A stretch of 41,177 nt of DNA, taken from the NCBI GenBank assembly GCA_022841885.1, contig JALHQP010000005.1:1-41177 (forward strand), read 5' to 3'. Position 1 is the first letter of the stretch; each line of letters opens with the position of its first letter. The translations under genes and the position numbers were made by a program. The stretch comes from Aquincola sp. (GTDB lineage Bacteria > Pseudomonadota > Gammaproteobacteria > Burkholderiales > Burkholderiaceae_C). The notes beneath the pieces were generated by a model. That model searched no databases. It was not told where the DNA came from and saw nothing but the letters and a program-made list of their open reading frames with translations. Of the stretch, positions 1 to 7,493 are shown piece by piece.

Positions 1-1
1 G

Positions 2-115
2 ATCGCGGGCGTGCCCCCCCCGCTGCCCTCGCCCGTGGCGACGCCGGTACCGGTGGGCGGCGACTCGCAGCCGCTGGCGGAGGTCCCTCCGCCGCCCGGT
101 TCGACGCCGCGCTGA
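2..115 (+). CDS. C-terminal end of an unidentified proline-rich protein (partial)
   Basis: The frame is open from the window edge to a TGA at 113-115 and would encode the last 37 residues of a protein. The tail is rich in Pro, Val and Ala, with runs such as VPPPLPSP and EVPPPPGS, and has no recognisable domain. It is convergent with the cobT-like gene, whose stop lies about 20 bases further on. A Pro-rich C-terminus is common in periplasmic or envelope proteins, but nothing here fixes a function. In GC-rich DNA a short open frame can occur by chance, so this is tentative. Confidence 0.35.
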   Translation: MAGVPPPLPSPVATPVPVGGDSQPLAEVPPPPGSTPR

Positions 116-135
116 GCGCCGTCAGCCGACGCGGC

Positions 136-1215
136 TCAACGCAACTCGTCGCCTGCCGCCGGCGCGCCGCTCAGGTCGCCCGGGCGCGAAGGCCCCGGAT
201 CCTCGCCCTCGGCCACCTCGGTCAGCAGCGAGGCGGCGGCGCGCAGCAGCGGCCAGGCCAGCGTGGCGCCGGTGCCGTCGCTGCTGTCCATGCCGAGTTC
301 GAGCAGGGCCGAGGCGTGGAACTGGTTGAGTGCGTAGTCCAGGCCATGGTGACCGTGGCTGCGGCAGAACACGCAGTAGTCGGTAACCGGCGCGGCAATG
401 CGCGCCGCGACCATCAGCGCCGCGCAGGCAGGCAGGCCGTCGATCATCACGAGGTGGCGCCGTCCGGCGGCCACCAGCATCGCGCCGGCCATCATCGCGA
501 TGTCGAAGCCGCCGAACGCGGCCAGCACCTCGACCGGGTCGCTGACGTCGCGGTGGCGGCCCTGGGCGCCCTGGGTCACGACCAGCAGGTGAGTCAACAG
601 GTTGCCGTCCATCTGCGGGCTCGACTGCAGGAACTCGCGCACCGGCGAGCCGGTCAGGCGCGACAGGATGAGCGCCGCGCACTCGTGACCACCCACACCC
701 AGGCTCGCGCAGGCCAGCACGTTGCCGGGCAGGGACTGGCCGATCTCCATGCCGGCACGGATGGCGGCGTGGGCCTGCTCAATCGTCATGGCCGGCCCGA
801 CGCGCGCGTTGCGCGTACCGTGCGCGATCTTGCGCATCAGCAGGCGCTCGTGCGGAACCAGGCGCTCGGCCACGCCGGCGTCGACGACCGACAGGTTCAG
901 GCCGTGGCTGGCCGCGAAGGCCGACAGCGGCAACTGGCCCTTGAGCGCCTGCCACACGCGGTCGCTGGTGCCGTGGCCGGGCGGGGTGGGCAGGCCTTCG
1001 ACCGCGAGGCCGTTGTCGCTGGCAAACAGCACCAGCTGCGGGTCGCGAAAGCGCGGCTTGAGCGTGTTCTGGATCAGGCCGATGCGCACCGCCAGCGGCT
1101 CGAGTTCGCCCAGGCTGCCGATGGTCTCGCCGCGACGCTGCAGCTTGTCGCGCAGCGCTCGCTCCAGCAACGGGTTGGCGGTGGGCGCGATCAGCGAAGG
1201 GGCGTTCGGCTGCAT
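136..1215 (-). CDS. cobT: CobT-like protein (nicotinate-nucleotide-dimethylbenzimidazole phosphoribosyltransferase family), atypical active site
   Basis: The protein has 359 residues, close to the usual ~350 for CobT, which transfers the phosphoribosyl of nicotinate mononucleotide to the lower-ligand base of cobalamin. Family hallmarks are recognisable: GSLGELEPLA (33-42), LFASDNGLAVEG (63-74), DPVEVLAAFGGFDIAMMAGAML (226-247 region) and SDGTGATLAWPLL (312-324). The start was set at the ATG at 1215, where CobT-like sequence begins; upstream residues in the same frame resemble nothing. Two normally invariant catalytic glutamates are absent. The GEMGIGNTT motif reads ASLGVGGHE (170-178), placing Ser171 at the Glu position, and GEGSG reads SDGTG, giving Asp313. 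The family fold looks secure, but activity as a standard CobT is doubtful. No other cobalamin gene is visible here. Confidence 0.8.
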   Translation of the reverse strand: MQPNAPSLIAPTANPLLERALRDKLQRRGETIGSLGELEPLAVRIGLIQNTLKPRFRDPQLVLFASDNGLAVEGLPTPPGHGTSDRVWQALKGQLPLSAFAASHGLNLSVVDAGVAERLVPHERLLMRKIAHGTRNARVGPAMTIEQAHAAIRAGMEIGQSLPGNVLACASLGVGGHECAALILSRLTGSPVREFLQSSPQMDGNLLTHLLVVTQGAQGRHRDVSDPVEVLAAFGGFDIAMMAGAMLVAAGRRHLVMIDGLPACAALMVAARIAAPVTDYCVFCRSHGHHGLDYALNQFHASALLELGMDSSDGTGATLAWPLLRAAASLLTEVAEGEDPGPSRPGDLSGAPAAGDELR

Positions 1216-1258
1216 GAACTCGGGCGGGCGTGGGGCCGCAGTGTAGGCGGGGGCGGTG

Positions 1259-2800
1259 CTAGCGCAGGAAGAGCGAATACACGGGGTTGGCGCTCTCGTC
1301 GGTGTAGGGATAGCCCAGTTGGTCGAGGAACTGCTTGAGAGCGCGCTCGTCGCCGCGCGGCACCTGCAGACCGACCAGGATGCGGCCGTAGTCGGCACCC
1401 TGGTTGCGGTAGTGGAACAGGCTGATGTTCCAGTCCGGGTGCATGGCGTCGAGAAAGCGCATCAGCGCGCCCGGCCGTTCGGGGAACGTGAAGCGGTACA
1501 GGCGCTCCTCGCGCGCCAGCGCGCTGCGGCCGCCGACCATGTGCCGCACATGCTCCTTGGCCAGTTCGTCGTCGGTCAGATTGACGGTGGCGAAGCCGTG
1601 GCGCACGAAGTTGCGCTCGATGCGCTCGGCCTCGTCACGTTGCGCGATCGCGATACCGACGAAGACATGCGCCTCGCTGGCGTCGGAGATCCGGTAGTTG
1701 AATTCGGTGACGCTGCGCGAGCCGATCAGTTCGCACAGGCGCTTGAAGGAGCCGCGTGCCTCGGGGATGGTGACCGCAAAGAGGGCCTCGCGCTGCTCGC
1801 CGAACTCGGCGCGCTCGGCGACGAAGCGCAGGCGGTCGAAGTTCATGTTGGCGCCGCAGGTGATCGCGACGAATGTCTGGCCCCTGGCCTTGTGCTCGGC
1901 CGCGTACTGCTTGATCGCTGCCACCCCCATCGCGCCCGCGGGTTCGAGGATGCTGCGTGTGTCCTGGAACACGTCCTTGATCGCGGCGCAGACGGCGTCG
2001 GTGTCGACGACCACGTAGTCGTCGACCAGTTCGCGCGCGATGCGGAAGGTTTCCTCGCCAACGGTCTTGACTGCCGTGCCGTCGGCGAACAGGCCCACGT
2101 CGGCCAGCGTGACCCGTTTGCCGGCGCGCACCGAGCGCAGCATCGCGTCGGAGTCGTTCATCTGCACGCCGATCACCTTGACCTCGGGGCGGACCGCCTT
2201 GATGTAGCTGGCGACACCGGCGATCAGGCCGCCGCCGCCGATGGCGACGAACACGGCGTCCAATGGTCCCTGATGCTGGCGCAGGATCTCCATCGCTACC
2301 GTACCCTGGCCGGCAATGACATCGGGGTCGTCGAAAGGGTGAACGAAGGTCAGGCCGCGCTCAGTCTCCAGGGTCTTGGCGTGTTCGTAGGCGTCCGAGT
2401 AACTGTCGCCCCGCAGTACCACCTCGCCGCCGAACGCCTTGACGGCGTCGACCTTCAGTTTGGGCGTGGTCACCGGCATCACGATCGTGGCCTGGCAACC
2501 GAGCTTGCGTGCGGCGAGCGCGACGCCTTGCGCGTGGTTGCCGGCCGAGGCGCAGATCACGCCCCGCGCACGCTCGGCTTCGGCCAGGCGCGCCATCTTG
2601 TTGTACGCGCCGCGCAGCTTGAAGCTGAACACCGGCTGCTGGTCCTCGCGCTTGAGCAGCACGTGGTTGCCGATGCGCCGCGACAGCGTGCGCGCCGGCT
2701 CGAGCGGTGACTCGATCGCCACATCGTAGACGCGCGCGGTGAGGATGCGTTGCAGGTAGTCGTGCGGCGTGCGCTGGCCGCCGCGTGTCTTGGCTGTCAT
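1259..2800 (-). CDS. ilvA: Threonine ammonia-lyase (threonine dehydratase), biosynthetic
   Basis: The 513-residue protein deaminates L-threonine to 2-oxobutanoate, the first committed step of isoleucine synthesis, in the cytoplasm. The PLP-binding lysine sits in SFKLRGAYNKM (Lys61), the phosphate-binding loop is IGGGGLIAG, and the C-terminal ~180 residues carry two ACT-like regulatory domains (for example FTFPERPGALMRFLDAM). The length matches biosynthetic IlvA rather than the ~330-residue catabolic TdcB. The ATG at 2800 is preceded by GGAG about 10 bases away; sequence upstream in frame is not IlvA-like. It is divergent from the osmC-like gene across 93 bases and lies about 43 bases from the cobT-like start. 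Allosteric control by isoleucine and valine is expected from the ACT domains but is an inference. Confidence 0.97.
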   Translation of the reverse strand: MTAKTRGGQRTPHDYLQRILTARVYDVAIESPLEPARTLSRRIGNHVLLKREDQQPVFSFKLRGAYNKMARLAEAERARGVICASAGNHAQGVALAARKLGCQATIVMPVTTPKLKVDAVKAFGGEVVLRGDSYSDAYEHAKTLETERGLTFVHPFDDPDVIAGQGTVAMEILRQHQGPLDAVFVAIGGGGLIAGVASYIKAVRPEVKVIGVQMNDSDAMLRSVRAGKRVTLADVGLFADGTAVKTVGEETFRIARELVDDYVVVDTDAVCAAIKDVFQDTRSILEPAGAMGVAAIKQYAAEHKARGQTFVAITCGANMNFDRLRFVAERAEFGEQREALFAVTIPEARGSFKRLCELIGSRSVTEFNYRISDASEAHVFVGIAIAQRDEAERIERNFVRHGFATVNLTDDELAKEHVRHMVGGRSALAREERLYRFTFPERPGALMRFLDAMHPDWNISLFHYRNQGADYGRILVGLQVPRGDERALKQFLDQLGYPYTDESANPVYSLFLR

Positions 2801-2893
2801 GCCCTGGGCTCCGTCCCGGTCTTGTCGCGTCGCGGCCGATGATAGGCGCGACGCCGGCACAATCCCGGGCGCATCAAGCGCGAGGATCCGACG

Positions 2894-3316
2894 ATGGAAT
2901 GCACGGTGGACTGGGTGGCCGCGAGCGGCATGGCCTTCGTGGCCGAGACCGGCAGTGGCCATCTGCTGACGATGGACGGCGCGCCCGACGGCGGCGGGCG
3001 CAACCTGGCGCCGCGGCCGATGGAGACCGTGCTCGCCGGCACCGGCGCCTGCACTGCCTACGACGTGGTGCTGATCCTCAAGCGCGGACGCCACGCGGTG
3101 ACGGGTTGCAAGTTGAAGATGTCCGCCGAGCGCGCGACGACCGACCCCAAGGTGTTCACGCGCATCAACATGCACTTCGTGATCACCGGCCGGCAACTGA
3201 ACGCCGACGCGGTGGCGCGCGCCGTCGCGCTGTCGCACGAGAAGTACTGTTCGGCCACGGCCATGCTCGCCAGGACGGCCGAGATCACGGTCAGCCACGA
3301 GGTGCTCGAGGGCTGA
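2894..3316 (+). CDS. OsmC-family (YhfA-like) thiol peroxidase-fold protein
   Basis: This 140-residue protein has the OsmC fold pattern, with two conserved redox cysteines. Cys53 is in AGTGACTAYDVV at the start of the long central helix, and Cys119 is in SHEKYCSATAML. The spacing and the SHEKYC context resemble the YhfA branch, whose physiological substrate is not settled; OsmC/Ohr relatives reduce organic hydroperoxides. The ATG at 2894 follows GAGGA at about 2882. The gene is divergent from ilvA and converges on coq7 with 10 bases between stops. It is a common neighbour of coq7 in betaproteobacteria. The family is confident; the exact role is not. Confidence 0.9.
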   Translation: MECTVDWVAASGMAFVAETGSGHLLTMDGAPDGGGRNLAPRPMETVLAGTGACTAYDVVLILKRGRHAVTGCKLKMSAERATTDPKVFTRINMHFVITGRQLNADAVARAVALSHEKYCSATAMLARTAEITVSHEVLEG

Positions 3317-3326
3317 CCTGGCCTGA

Positions 3327-3959
3327 TCAGAGGTAGTGCGCGGTCGTCGTCATCACCTTGGCCGCGCCGCGCATCGCCCACCGCAGCGGGGCGGGCAGCC
3401 GTGCGGCGCCGGCGGCTTCGGCCCGGCGAGCGTGCTGCGCCTCGTCGTCCTTCATGCGTTCGACGATCGCACGCGAGGCGGCGTCGGCTTCGGGCAGGCG
3501 GTTCAGGTGGCCGGCCAGATGCTCCTCGACCTGGCGCTCGGTCTCGACCACGAAGCCCAGGCTCCAGCGGTCGCCGGCGCGGCCGGCGAGCAGACCGATC
3601 GCGAAGGCGCCGCCGTACCAGAGCGGGTTCAGCAGGCTGGGGCGGCCGTTGAGCTCATGCAGGCGTTGCTCGGTCCAGGCCAGGTGGTCCACTTCCTCCT
3701 GTGCCGCGGTGGCCATCTGCTGGCGCAGGGCGTCGTTGCGGGCGGTGAGCGCCTGGGCCTGGTACAGCGCCTGGGCGCAGACCTCGCCGACATGGTTCAC
3801 GCGCATCAGGGCCTCCGACAACGCGCGTTGCGGCGCTTCGAGTGGCGCTTGCGCCTGGCCCGGTGGTGGCGCCTGGCGGCTCGCGCGGGCGGCGCCGGAC
3901 AAGGTGCGAAGCGCGGCGTCCGCAGCGCCCAGAAAGCGGTCGATGGGGTCCATGGTCAT
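3327..3959 (-). CDS. coq7: 2-polyprenyl-3-methyl-6-methoxy-1,4-benzoquinone 5-hydroxylase (Coq7, diiron)
   Basis: Coq7 performs a late hydroxylation in ubiquinone biosynthesis at the inner membrane. The 210-residue protein shows the ferritin-like diiron ligand set: Glu59 in [18 protein letters not shown] (Glu89 with His92), [10 protein letters not shown], and the final [12 protein letters not shown] hydrophobic surface segment, [15 protein letters not shown], is typical of the membrane-associated family. Two ATGs are possible, 3959 and 3953; I took the first. Residues 1-45 are a variable Ala/Pro-rich extension. A 13-bp palindrome lies 38-50 bases upstream of the start. The gene is convergent with the osmC-like gene. 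Confidence 0.94.
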   Translation of the reverse strand: MTMDPIDRFLGAADAALRTLSGAARASRQAPPPGQAQAPLEAPQRALSEALMRVNHVGEVCAQALYQAQALTARNDALRQQMATAAQEEVDHLAWTEQRLHELNGRPSLLNPLWYGGAFAIGLLAGRAGDRWSLGFVVETERQVEEHLAGHLNRLPEADAASRAIVERMKDDEAQHARRAEAAGAARLPAPLRWAMRGAAKVMTTTAHYL

Positions 3960-3996
3960 CGTGGTGAGCACCGGCCCGGTTGATCCGGCAGCGAAG

Positions 3997-4009
3997 TTGT
4001 CACTGACAA
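3997..4009. promoter_or_regulatory. 13-bp perfect palindrome upstream of coq7, possible operator
   Basis: TTGTCA-C-TGACAA is a perfect dyad in the 275-bp gap between the divergent coq7 and porin genes, 38 bp before the coq7 ATG. On the minus strand TTGTCA also resembles a -35 hexamer, but no good -10 follows at 16-18 bp. A regulator binding site is possible; none is recognised by name. Confidence 0.3.
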
Positions 4010-4088
4010 GCCTGACATTCTGCGCGACCGTGCGCAGGGCGTGTCGTTGTTCCCGGACAACATGAGAGTGCGATTTGTCGGTGAAGCC

Positions 4089-4118
4089 TTGGCAGTCGCA
4101 AAGACGGTCTGGTGCAAT
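4089..4118 (+). promoter_or_regulatory. Candidate sigma-70 promoter for the first porin
   Basis: TTGGCA (4089-4094) and TGCAAT (4113-4118) are separated by 18 bp and lie about 115 bp before the porin ATG. The match is moderate and there is no supporting transcript evidence, so the site is tentative. It would leave a leader of roughly 110 nt. Confidence 0.3.
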
Positions 4119-4234
4119 ACGTGCAACTTCCGCGTAAGGAGGTTGGCCTGATCGACCGAATGGCTTGGCTGTCGAGCTTGGACATGGGTTGGCACATCGG
4201 GACCCCTTAAATCTCAACCTTGGAGATATTGGCA

Positions 4235-5191
4235 ATGAAGAAATCTTTGCTCGCTCTCGCCGTGCTGGGCGCCTTCGCCGGTGCCGCGTCGGCGCAGTCG
4301 TCGGTCACGCTGTCGGGTGGTATCGACGCGGCGATCCAGAAGGTCAACGACCAGTGGCAGATGTCGACCGGCAACTCCGGCCGCACCAACTTCACGCTGT
4401 CGGGCCGTGAGGACATGGGCGGCGGCATGTACGCCTTTTTCGCGTTGAACTATCGCTTCAACGCGGCGACGGGCGAAGGCACCTCGCAGCCGACGCAAGG
4501 CCGCTTCTGGCGCCAGAGCTGGGTGGGCCTGGGCGGTGGTTTCGGCGATGTGCGCCTGGGCCGCATGCTGCCGGTGCTGCAGGAATTCAACGGCGGCTTC
4601 GACCCGTTCGGTACCGAGACTGTGGGCAGCACCCACACCGGGGGTCTGAACGCTGGCGCTGCGGGCAGCGCGCGCGTCAACAACGCGATCTATTACCGCT
4701 CGCCGATGCTGGGTGGGCTGCAGGTGCATGCCAACATCGCCGCCGCCGATCAAAACGCCAACGGCAACTTGCCGGGCGCCAGCGGTAGCGAGCGTCCGGT
4801 CGGCTTGGGCGCGCGCTACGCCGCCGGTCCGCTGGCTTTCGCGATTGCCTATGACCGCAATGCCAACGACCTGAAGACCAAGGGCATCTACGGCAGCTAC
4901 AACTTCGGTGCGGCCAACGTGATGTTCCAGTGGGAAAATGGTGACGTCAGCCCGTCGGCCGACCAATCGCTCTGGTCGATTGGCGCTCGTGTGCCGATGG
5001 GCGCTGCCACCTTCAAGGTGGGCTACCGCAACAACTCGGACGCCGAGCAGAAGAAGTTCGGCGCGGGCCTGGACTACAACCTGTCCAAGCGCACGATCGT
5101 CTACACGGACGTGGCCAAGCAGAGCGGCGACGGCTACTCGGCCACCGCCAAGAAGGCCCAGTTCGACGTGGGCATCTGGCACAAGTTCTGA
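4235..5191 (+). CDS. Gram-negative trimeric porin (Omp32/Porin_4 type), smaller paralogue
   Basis: The 318-residue outer-membrane beta-barrel starts with a clear signal peptide, [20 protein letters not shown], cleaved before [11 protein letters not shown]. The mature chain has alternating beta strands, the family phrase [21 protein letters not shown], and ends in a C-terminal Phe (WHKF) that is recognised by the BAM machinery. The ATG at 4235 is preceded by GGAG at 4222-4225; an in-frame TTG at 4220 is unlikely. A perfect terminator follows, so the gene is probably monocistronic. A larger paralogue follows on the same strand. Burkholderiales porins of this class are often anion-selective, but the selectivity of this one cannot be read from sequence. 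Confidence 0.95.
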   Translation: MKKSLLALAVLGAFAGAASAQSSVTLSGGIDAAIQKVNDQWQMSTGNSGRTNFTLSGREDMGGGMYAFFALNYRFNAATGEGTSQPTQGRFWRQSWVGLGGGFGDVRLGRMLPVLQEFNGGFDPFGTETVGSTHTGGLNAGAAGSARVNNAIYYRSPMLGGLQVHANIAAADQNANGNLPGASGSERPVGLGARYAAGPLAFAIAYDRNANDLKTKGIYGSYNFGAANVMFQWENGDVSPSADQSLWSIGARVPMGAATFKVGYRNNSDAEQKKFGAGLDYNLSKRTIVYTDVAKQSGDGYSATAKKAQFDVGIWHKF

Positions 5192-5214
5192 TCGGACACG
5201 GTCCGACTCAGTGG

Positions 5215-5240
5215 AAAGCCGCCCCTCGGGGCGGCTTTTT
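5215..5240 (+). terminator. Rho-independent terminator after the first porin
   Basis: An 11-bp perfect stem, AAAGCCGCCCC (5215-5225) and GGGGCGGCTTT (5228-5238), with a two-base TC loop, is followed directly by T residues. It lies 24 bp after the porin stop. Confidence 0.9.
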
Positions 5241-5363
5241 CTTTGTCGCACCGGCGACAGTTGCATAGGGAAAACACAGCGTTGGCGCCCTGCAACAGGC
5301 CCGTGCAGCGGCTGCGCCTTGCGCCAATATGTCGGGGTTCGAGACCGTGCCCTGGAGACCTTG

Positions 5364-6617
5364 ATGAAAAGAACTGTCCTTGCGCTGACCGCGCTGGCTG
5401 CTGCATGCGGCGCCGCTGTCGCCCAGACCACGCCACCACCCGTCACGATCTATGGCCTGCTCGACGCAGGCCTGGTGCATACCACTGGCGTGACCAACAA
5501 GAACCAGCTGGTCAGCGGCATCATGGAAGGCTCGCGCTTCGGCCTGCGCGGCAACGAGGATATCGGTGGTGGCTATCGAGCGATCTTCACGCTCGAGCAC
5601 CGGCTCGAGCTCAATACCGGCGCCATGACCAACCGTCCGCCGTCGGGCGCACAAACGCCGGATCGGCTGAATCAGGCGGCACTGCTGGGTCTTCCCGCGG
5701 CGCTGCAGCCGGCGGTCACCGGTGTGGCCGGCAACATCGGCCAGACGCTGGGCGTGAACATTCCCGGCCGCTTCTGGGACCGGCAGGCCTTCGTCGGGCT
5801 GATCACGCCCTTCGGCGCCATCCTCGCGGGCCGGCAATACACGCCGGCCTACGAAATGAGCGCCACCTTCGACACGCTGGGTACCCAGTCGAGCCTGTCG
5901 GCGGGGCAGGTGGCCTCGGTACCGTCGAGCGTTGACATTCGCGTCAGCAACGCGCTCCAGTACCGGATCGTGCTGGGCGGCCTGACGGCGTCGGCGATGT
6001 ACTCCTTCGGCGACCCGAGCACGGTGGTGGGCAACTCCAAGGCCAACCGCTTCGGCGGGGCGATGGTGATGTACAAGACCGGGCCCTACGCCGTCGGCCT
6101 GGGCTACAACCAGCGCAACAACGATGTCGGCCAGAAGTCGCTGAAGTCGACCGTGCTCGGCGCGTCGGCCGGTGTCGGCCCGGGCACGCTGAGCGCGATG
6201 TACGCCACGACCGAGGACGACAACCCGTCGGGCGTGTCGACGATCGCAGCCGGCCTGACGCCGCTGGTGGGCCCCGCCGGCGCGGTTCTGGTGCAGGGCG
6301 CGTTCACCGAGGCGCTCAAGCAGGACGGCGTGCTGATGCATATCGGCTACAAGATGCCGATCGGTGGCAACACCCTGTACGTGGCCTACAGCGCTTGGAA
6401 CGACAAGCGCTCGCCGAACGCGGACGTGGCCTCCTATGGTGTGGCCTACACCTACGCGTTGTCCAAACGCACCGACATCAACGCGGTGCTGACGCACTTC
6501 GACAACAAGAACCTGGCGCAGGCGGCGCCGGGCCAGGCCGGCTTCCTCGGCGGCTTCACGAGCAGCGCCGGCAAGGACGCCAACAGCTTGGCACTCGGCA
6601 TCCGCCATCGCTTCTGA
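5364..6617 (+). CDS. Gram-negative porin (Porin_4 type), larger paralogue
   Basis: The 417-residue outer-membrane porin has a signal peptide, MKRTVLALTALAAACGAAVA, before QTTPPPVTIYGLLDAG, the standard opening of Burkholderiales porins. Family phrases include GSRFGLRGNEDIGGGYRAIF, GRFWDRQAFVGL and LSKRTDINAVLTHFDNKN, and the chain ends in HRF with the terminal Phe needed for BAM assembly. The ATG at 5364 follows GGAGA at 5354-5358. It is about 100 residues longer than the preceding porin, with extra loops around residues 90-130 and 290-320, so it is a distant paralogue rather than a recent duplicate. The 125-bp gap before it has no convincing promoter that I can name. A hairpin terminator follows. 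Confidence 0.95.
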   Translation: MKRTVLALTALAAACGAAVAQTTPPPVTIYGLLDAGLVHTTGVTNKNQLVSGIMEGSRFGLRGNEDIGGGYRAIFTLEHRLELNTGAMTNRPPSGAQTPDRLNQAALLGLPAALQPAVTGVAGNIGQTLGVNIPGRFWDRQAFVGLITPFGAILAGRQYTPAYEMSATFDTLGTQSSLSAGQVASVPSSVDIRVSNALQYRIVLGGLTASAMYSFGDPSTVVGNSKANRFGGAMVMYKTGPYAVGLGYNQRNNDVGQKSLKSTVLGASAGVGPGTLSAMYATTEDDNPSGVSTIAAGLTPLVGPAGAVLVQGAFTEALKQDGVLMHIGYKMPIGGNTLYVAYSAWNDKRSPNADVASYGVAYTYALSKRTDINAVLTHFDNKNLAQAAPGQAGFLGGFTSSAGKDANSLALGIRHRF

Positions 6618-6635
6618 GTCGGCCGTGATCGCGCA

Positions 6636-6662
6636 AAGGGCCGCCCTGGGGCGGCCCTTCTT
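6636..6662 (+). terminator. Rho-independent terminator after the second porin
   Basis: An 11-bp perfect stem, AAGGGCCGCCC (6636-6646) and GGGCGGCCCTT (6649-6659), has a two-base loop and a short pyrimidine tail. It lies 18 bp after the porin stop and abuts the start of the next gene at 6664. Confidence 0.8.
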
Positions 6663-6663
6663 C

Positions 6664-7392
6664 ATGATGAGCCCATCGCCCCCCCTGCATTGGCTGCCCG
6701 GCGAGTTGGGGTGGCGTCTGGCGTTTGCCATGTGTGTCGCGACACTGTCCGGTTGTGCGACCGTCGCAGAGCCCCCGCTGGCCGGCGACGCCCAGGAGTG
6801 GCACGACGTGGCGCTGCCGGGCAAGGCCAAGACGGACTACCGCTGGGAGCGCCGGGAGGGTCGGCGCGAGCTGCTGGCCCGCGCCGACGCCTCGGCGTCG
6901 ATCTTTCGGCGCCGCCTGCACCGGCCCGCCGAGAAGGTGCGCGACGTCGAGTTCGGCTGGTGGACGCAAGCACTTCCGGATGGCGCGGACCTGTCGGAGC
7001 CCGGCAAGACCGACGCGGCCGCGCGGGTGATGTTCGCGTTCGGTGGCGATGCAAATCAGCTGTCGCCGCGCACCCGGCTGATGTTTGACCTCGCCCACAC
7101 GCTCACCGGCGAAGCGCCACCCTACGCCACGTTGGTCTATGTCTGGGACGCCACCGCGCCCGTGGGCAGCGTGATCGTCCACCCTCGCAACGACCGCGTG
7201 CGCAAGATCGTGGTCGAATCGGGTCACGGCGCGCTGCGTCAATGGCGACGCTATCGGCGTTCGCTGGTCGACGACTACCGGCTGGCCTTCGGCGAGCCGC
7301 CGGGGCCTCTGCTGGCCGTGGCCGTGATGACCGACGGCGACAACACGCGGTCACGACTGACCACACGCTACAGCGACATCGAATTCCGTTGA
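6664..7392 (+). CDS. DUF3047-like putative lipoprotein
   Basis: The protein has about 242 residues. The N-terminus contains a hydrophobic stretch ending in a lipobox, ATLSGC (Cys31), suggesting a lipoprotein exported and lipidated in the envelope. The body matches my memory of the DUF3047 family, with motifs VMFAFGGDANQLSPRTRLMFD, GEAPPYATLVYVWD and a C-terminal VAVMTDGDNTRS. Function is unknown; other DUF3047 proteins are found across proteobacteria. The start is uncertain. The ATG pair at 6664/6667 gives a plausible signal peptide but has no Shine-Dalgarno and lies right after the porin terminator; an ATG at 6730 would begin inside the signal peptide. Confidence 0.75.
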   Translation: MMSPSPPLHWLPGELGWRLAFAMCVATLSGCATVAEPPLAGDAQEWHDVALPGKAKTDYRWERREGRRELLARADASASIFRRRLHRPAEKVRDVEFGWWTQALPDGADLSEPGKTDAAARVMFAFGGDANQLSPRTRLMFDLAHTLTGEAPPYATLVYVWDATAPVGSVIVHPRNDRVRKIVVESGHGALRQWRRYRRSLVDDYRLAFGEPPGPLLAVAVMTDGDNTRSRLTTRYSDIEFR

Positions 7393-7493
7393 CGCGCGGC
7401 CGCGTCCGAGCGCCCGGGCTTCCCCTGTTGGCACCGGGCACGCGTCGTGCGCATGATCCTTCCCTTGAGAAAACCTGCAGGAGCCTTTCCACC

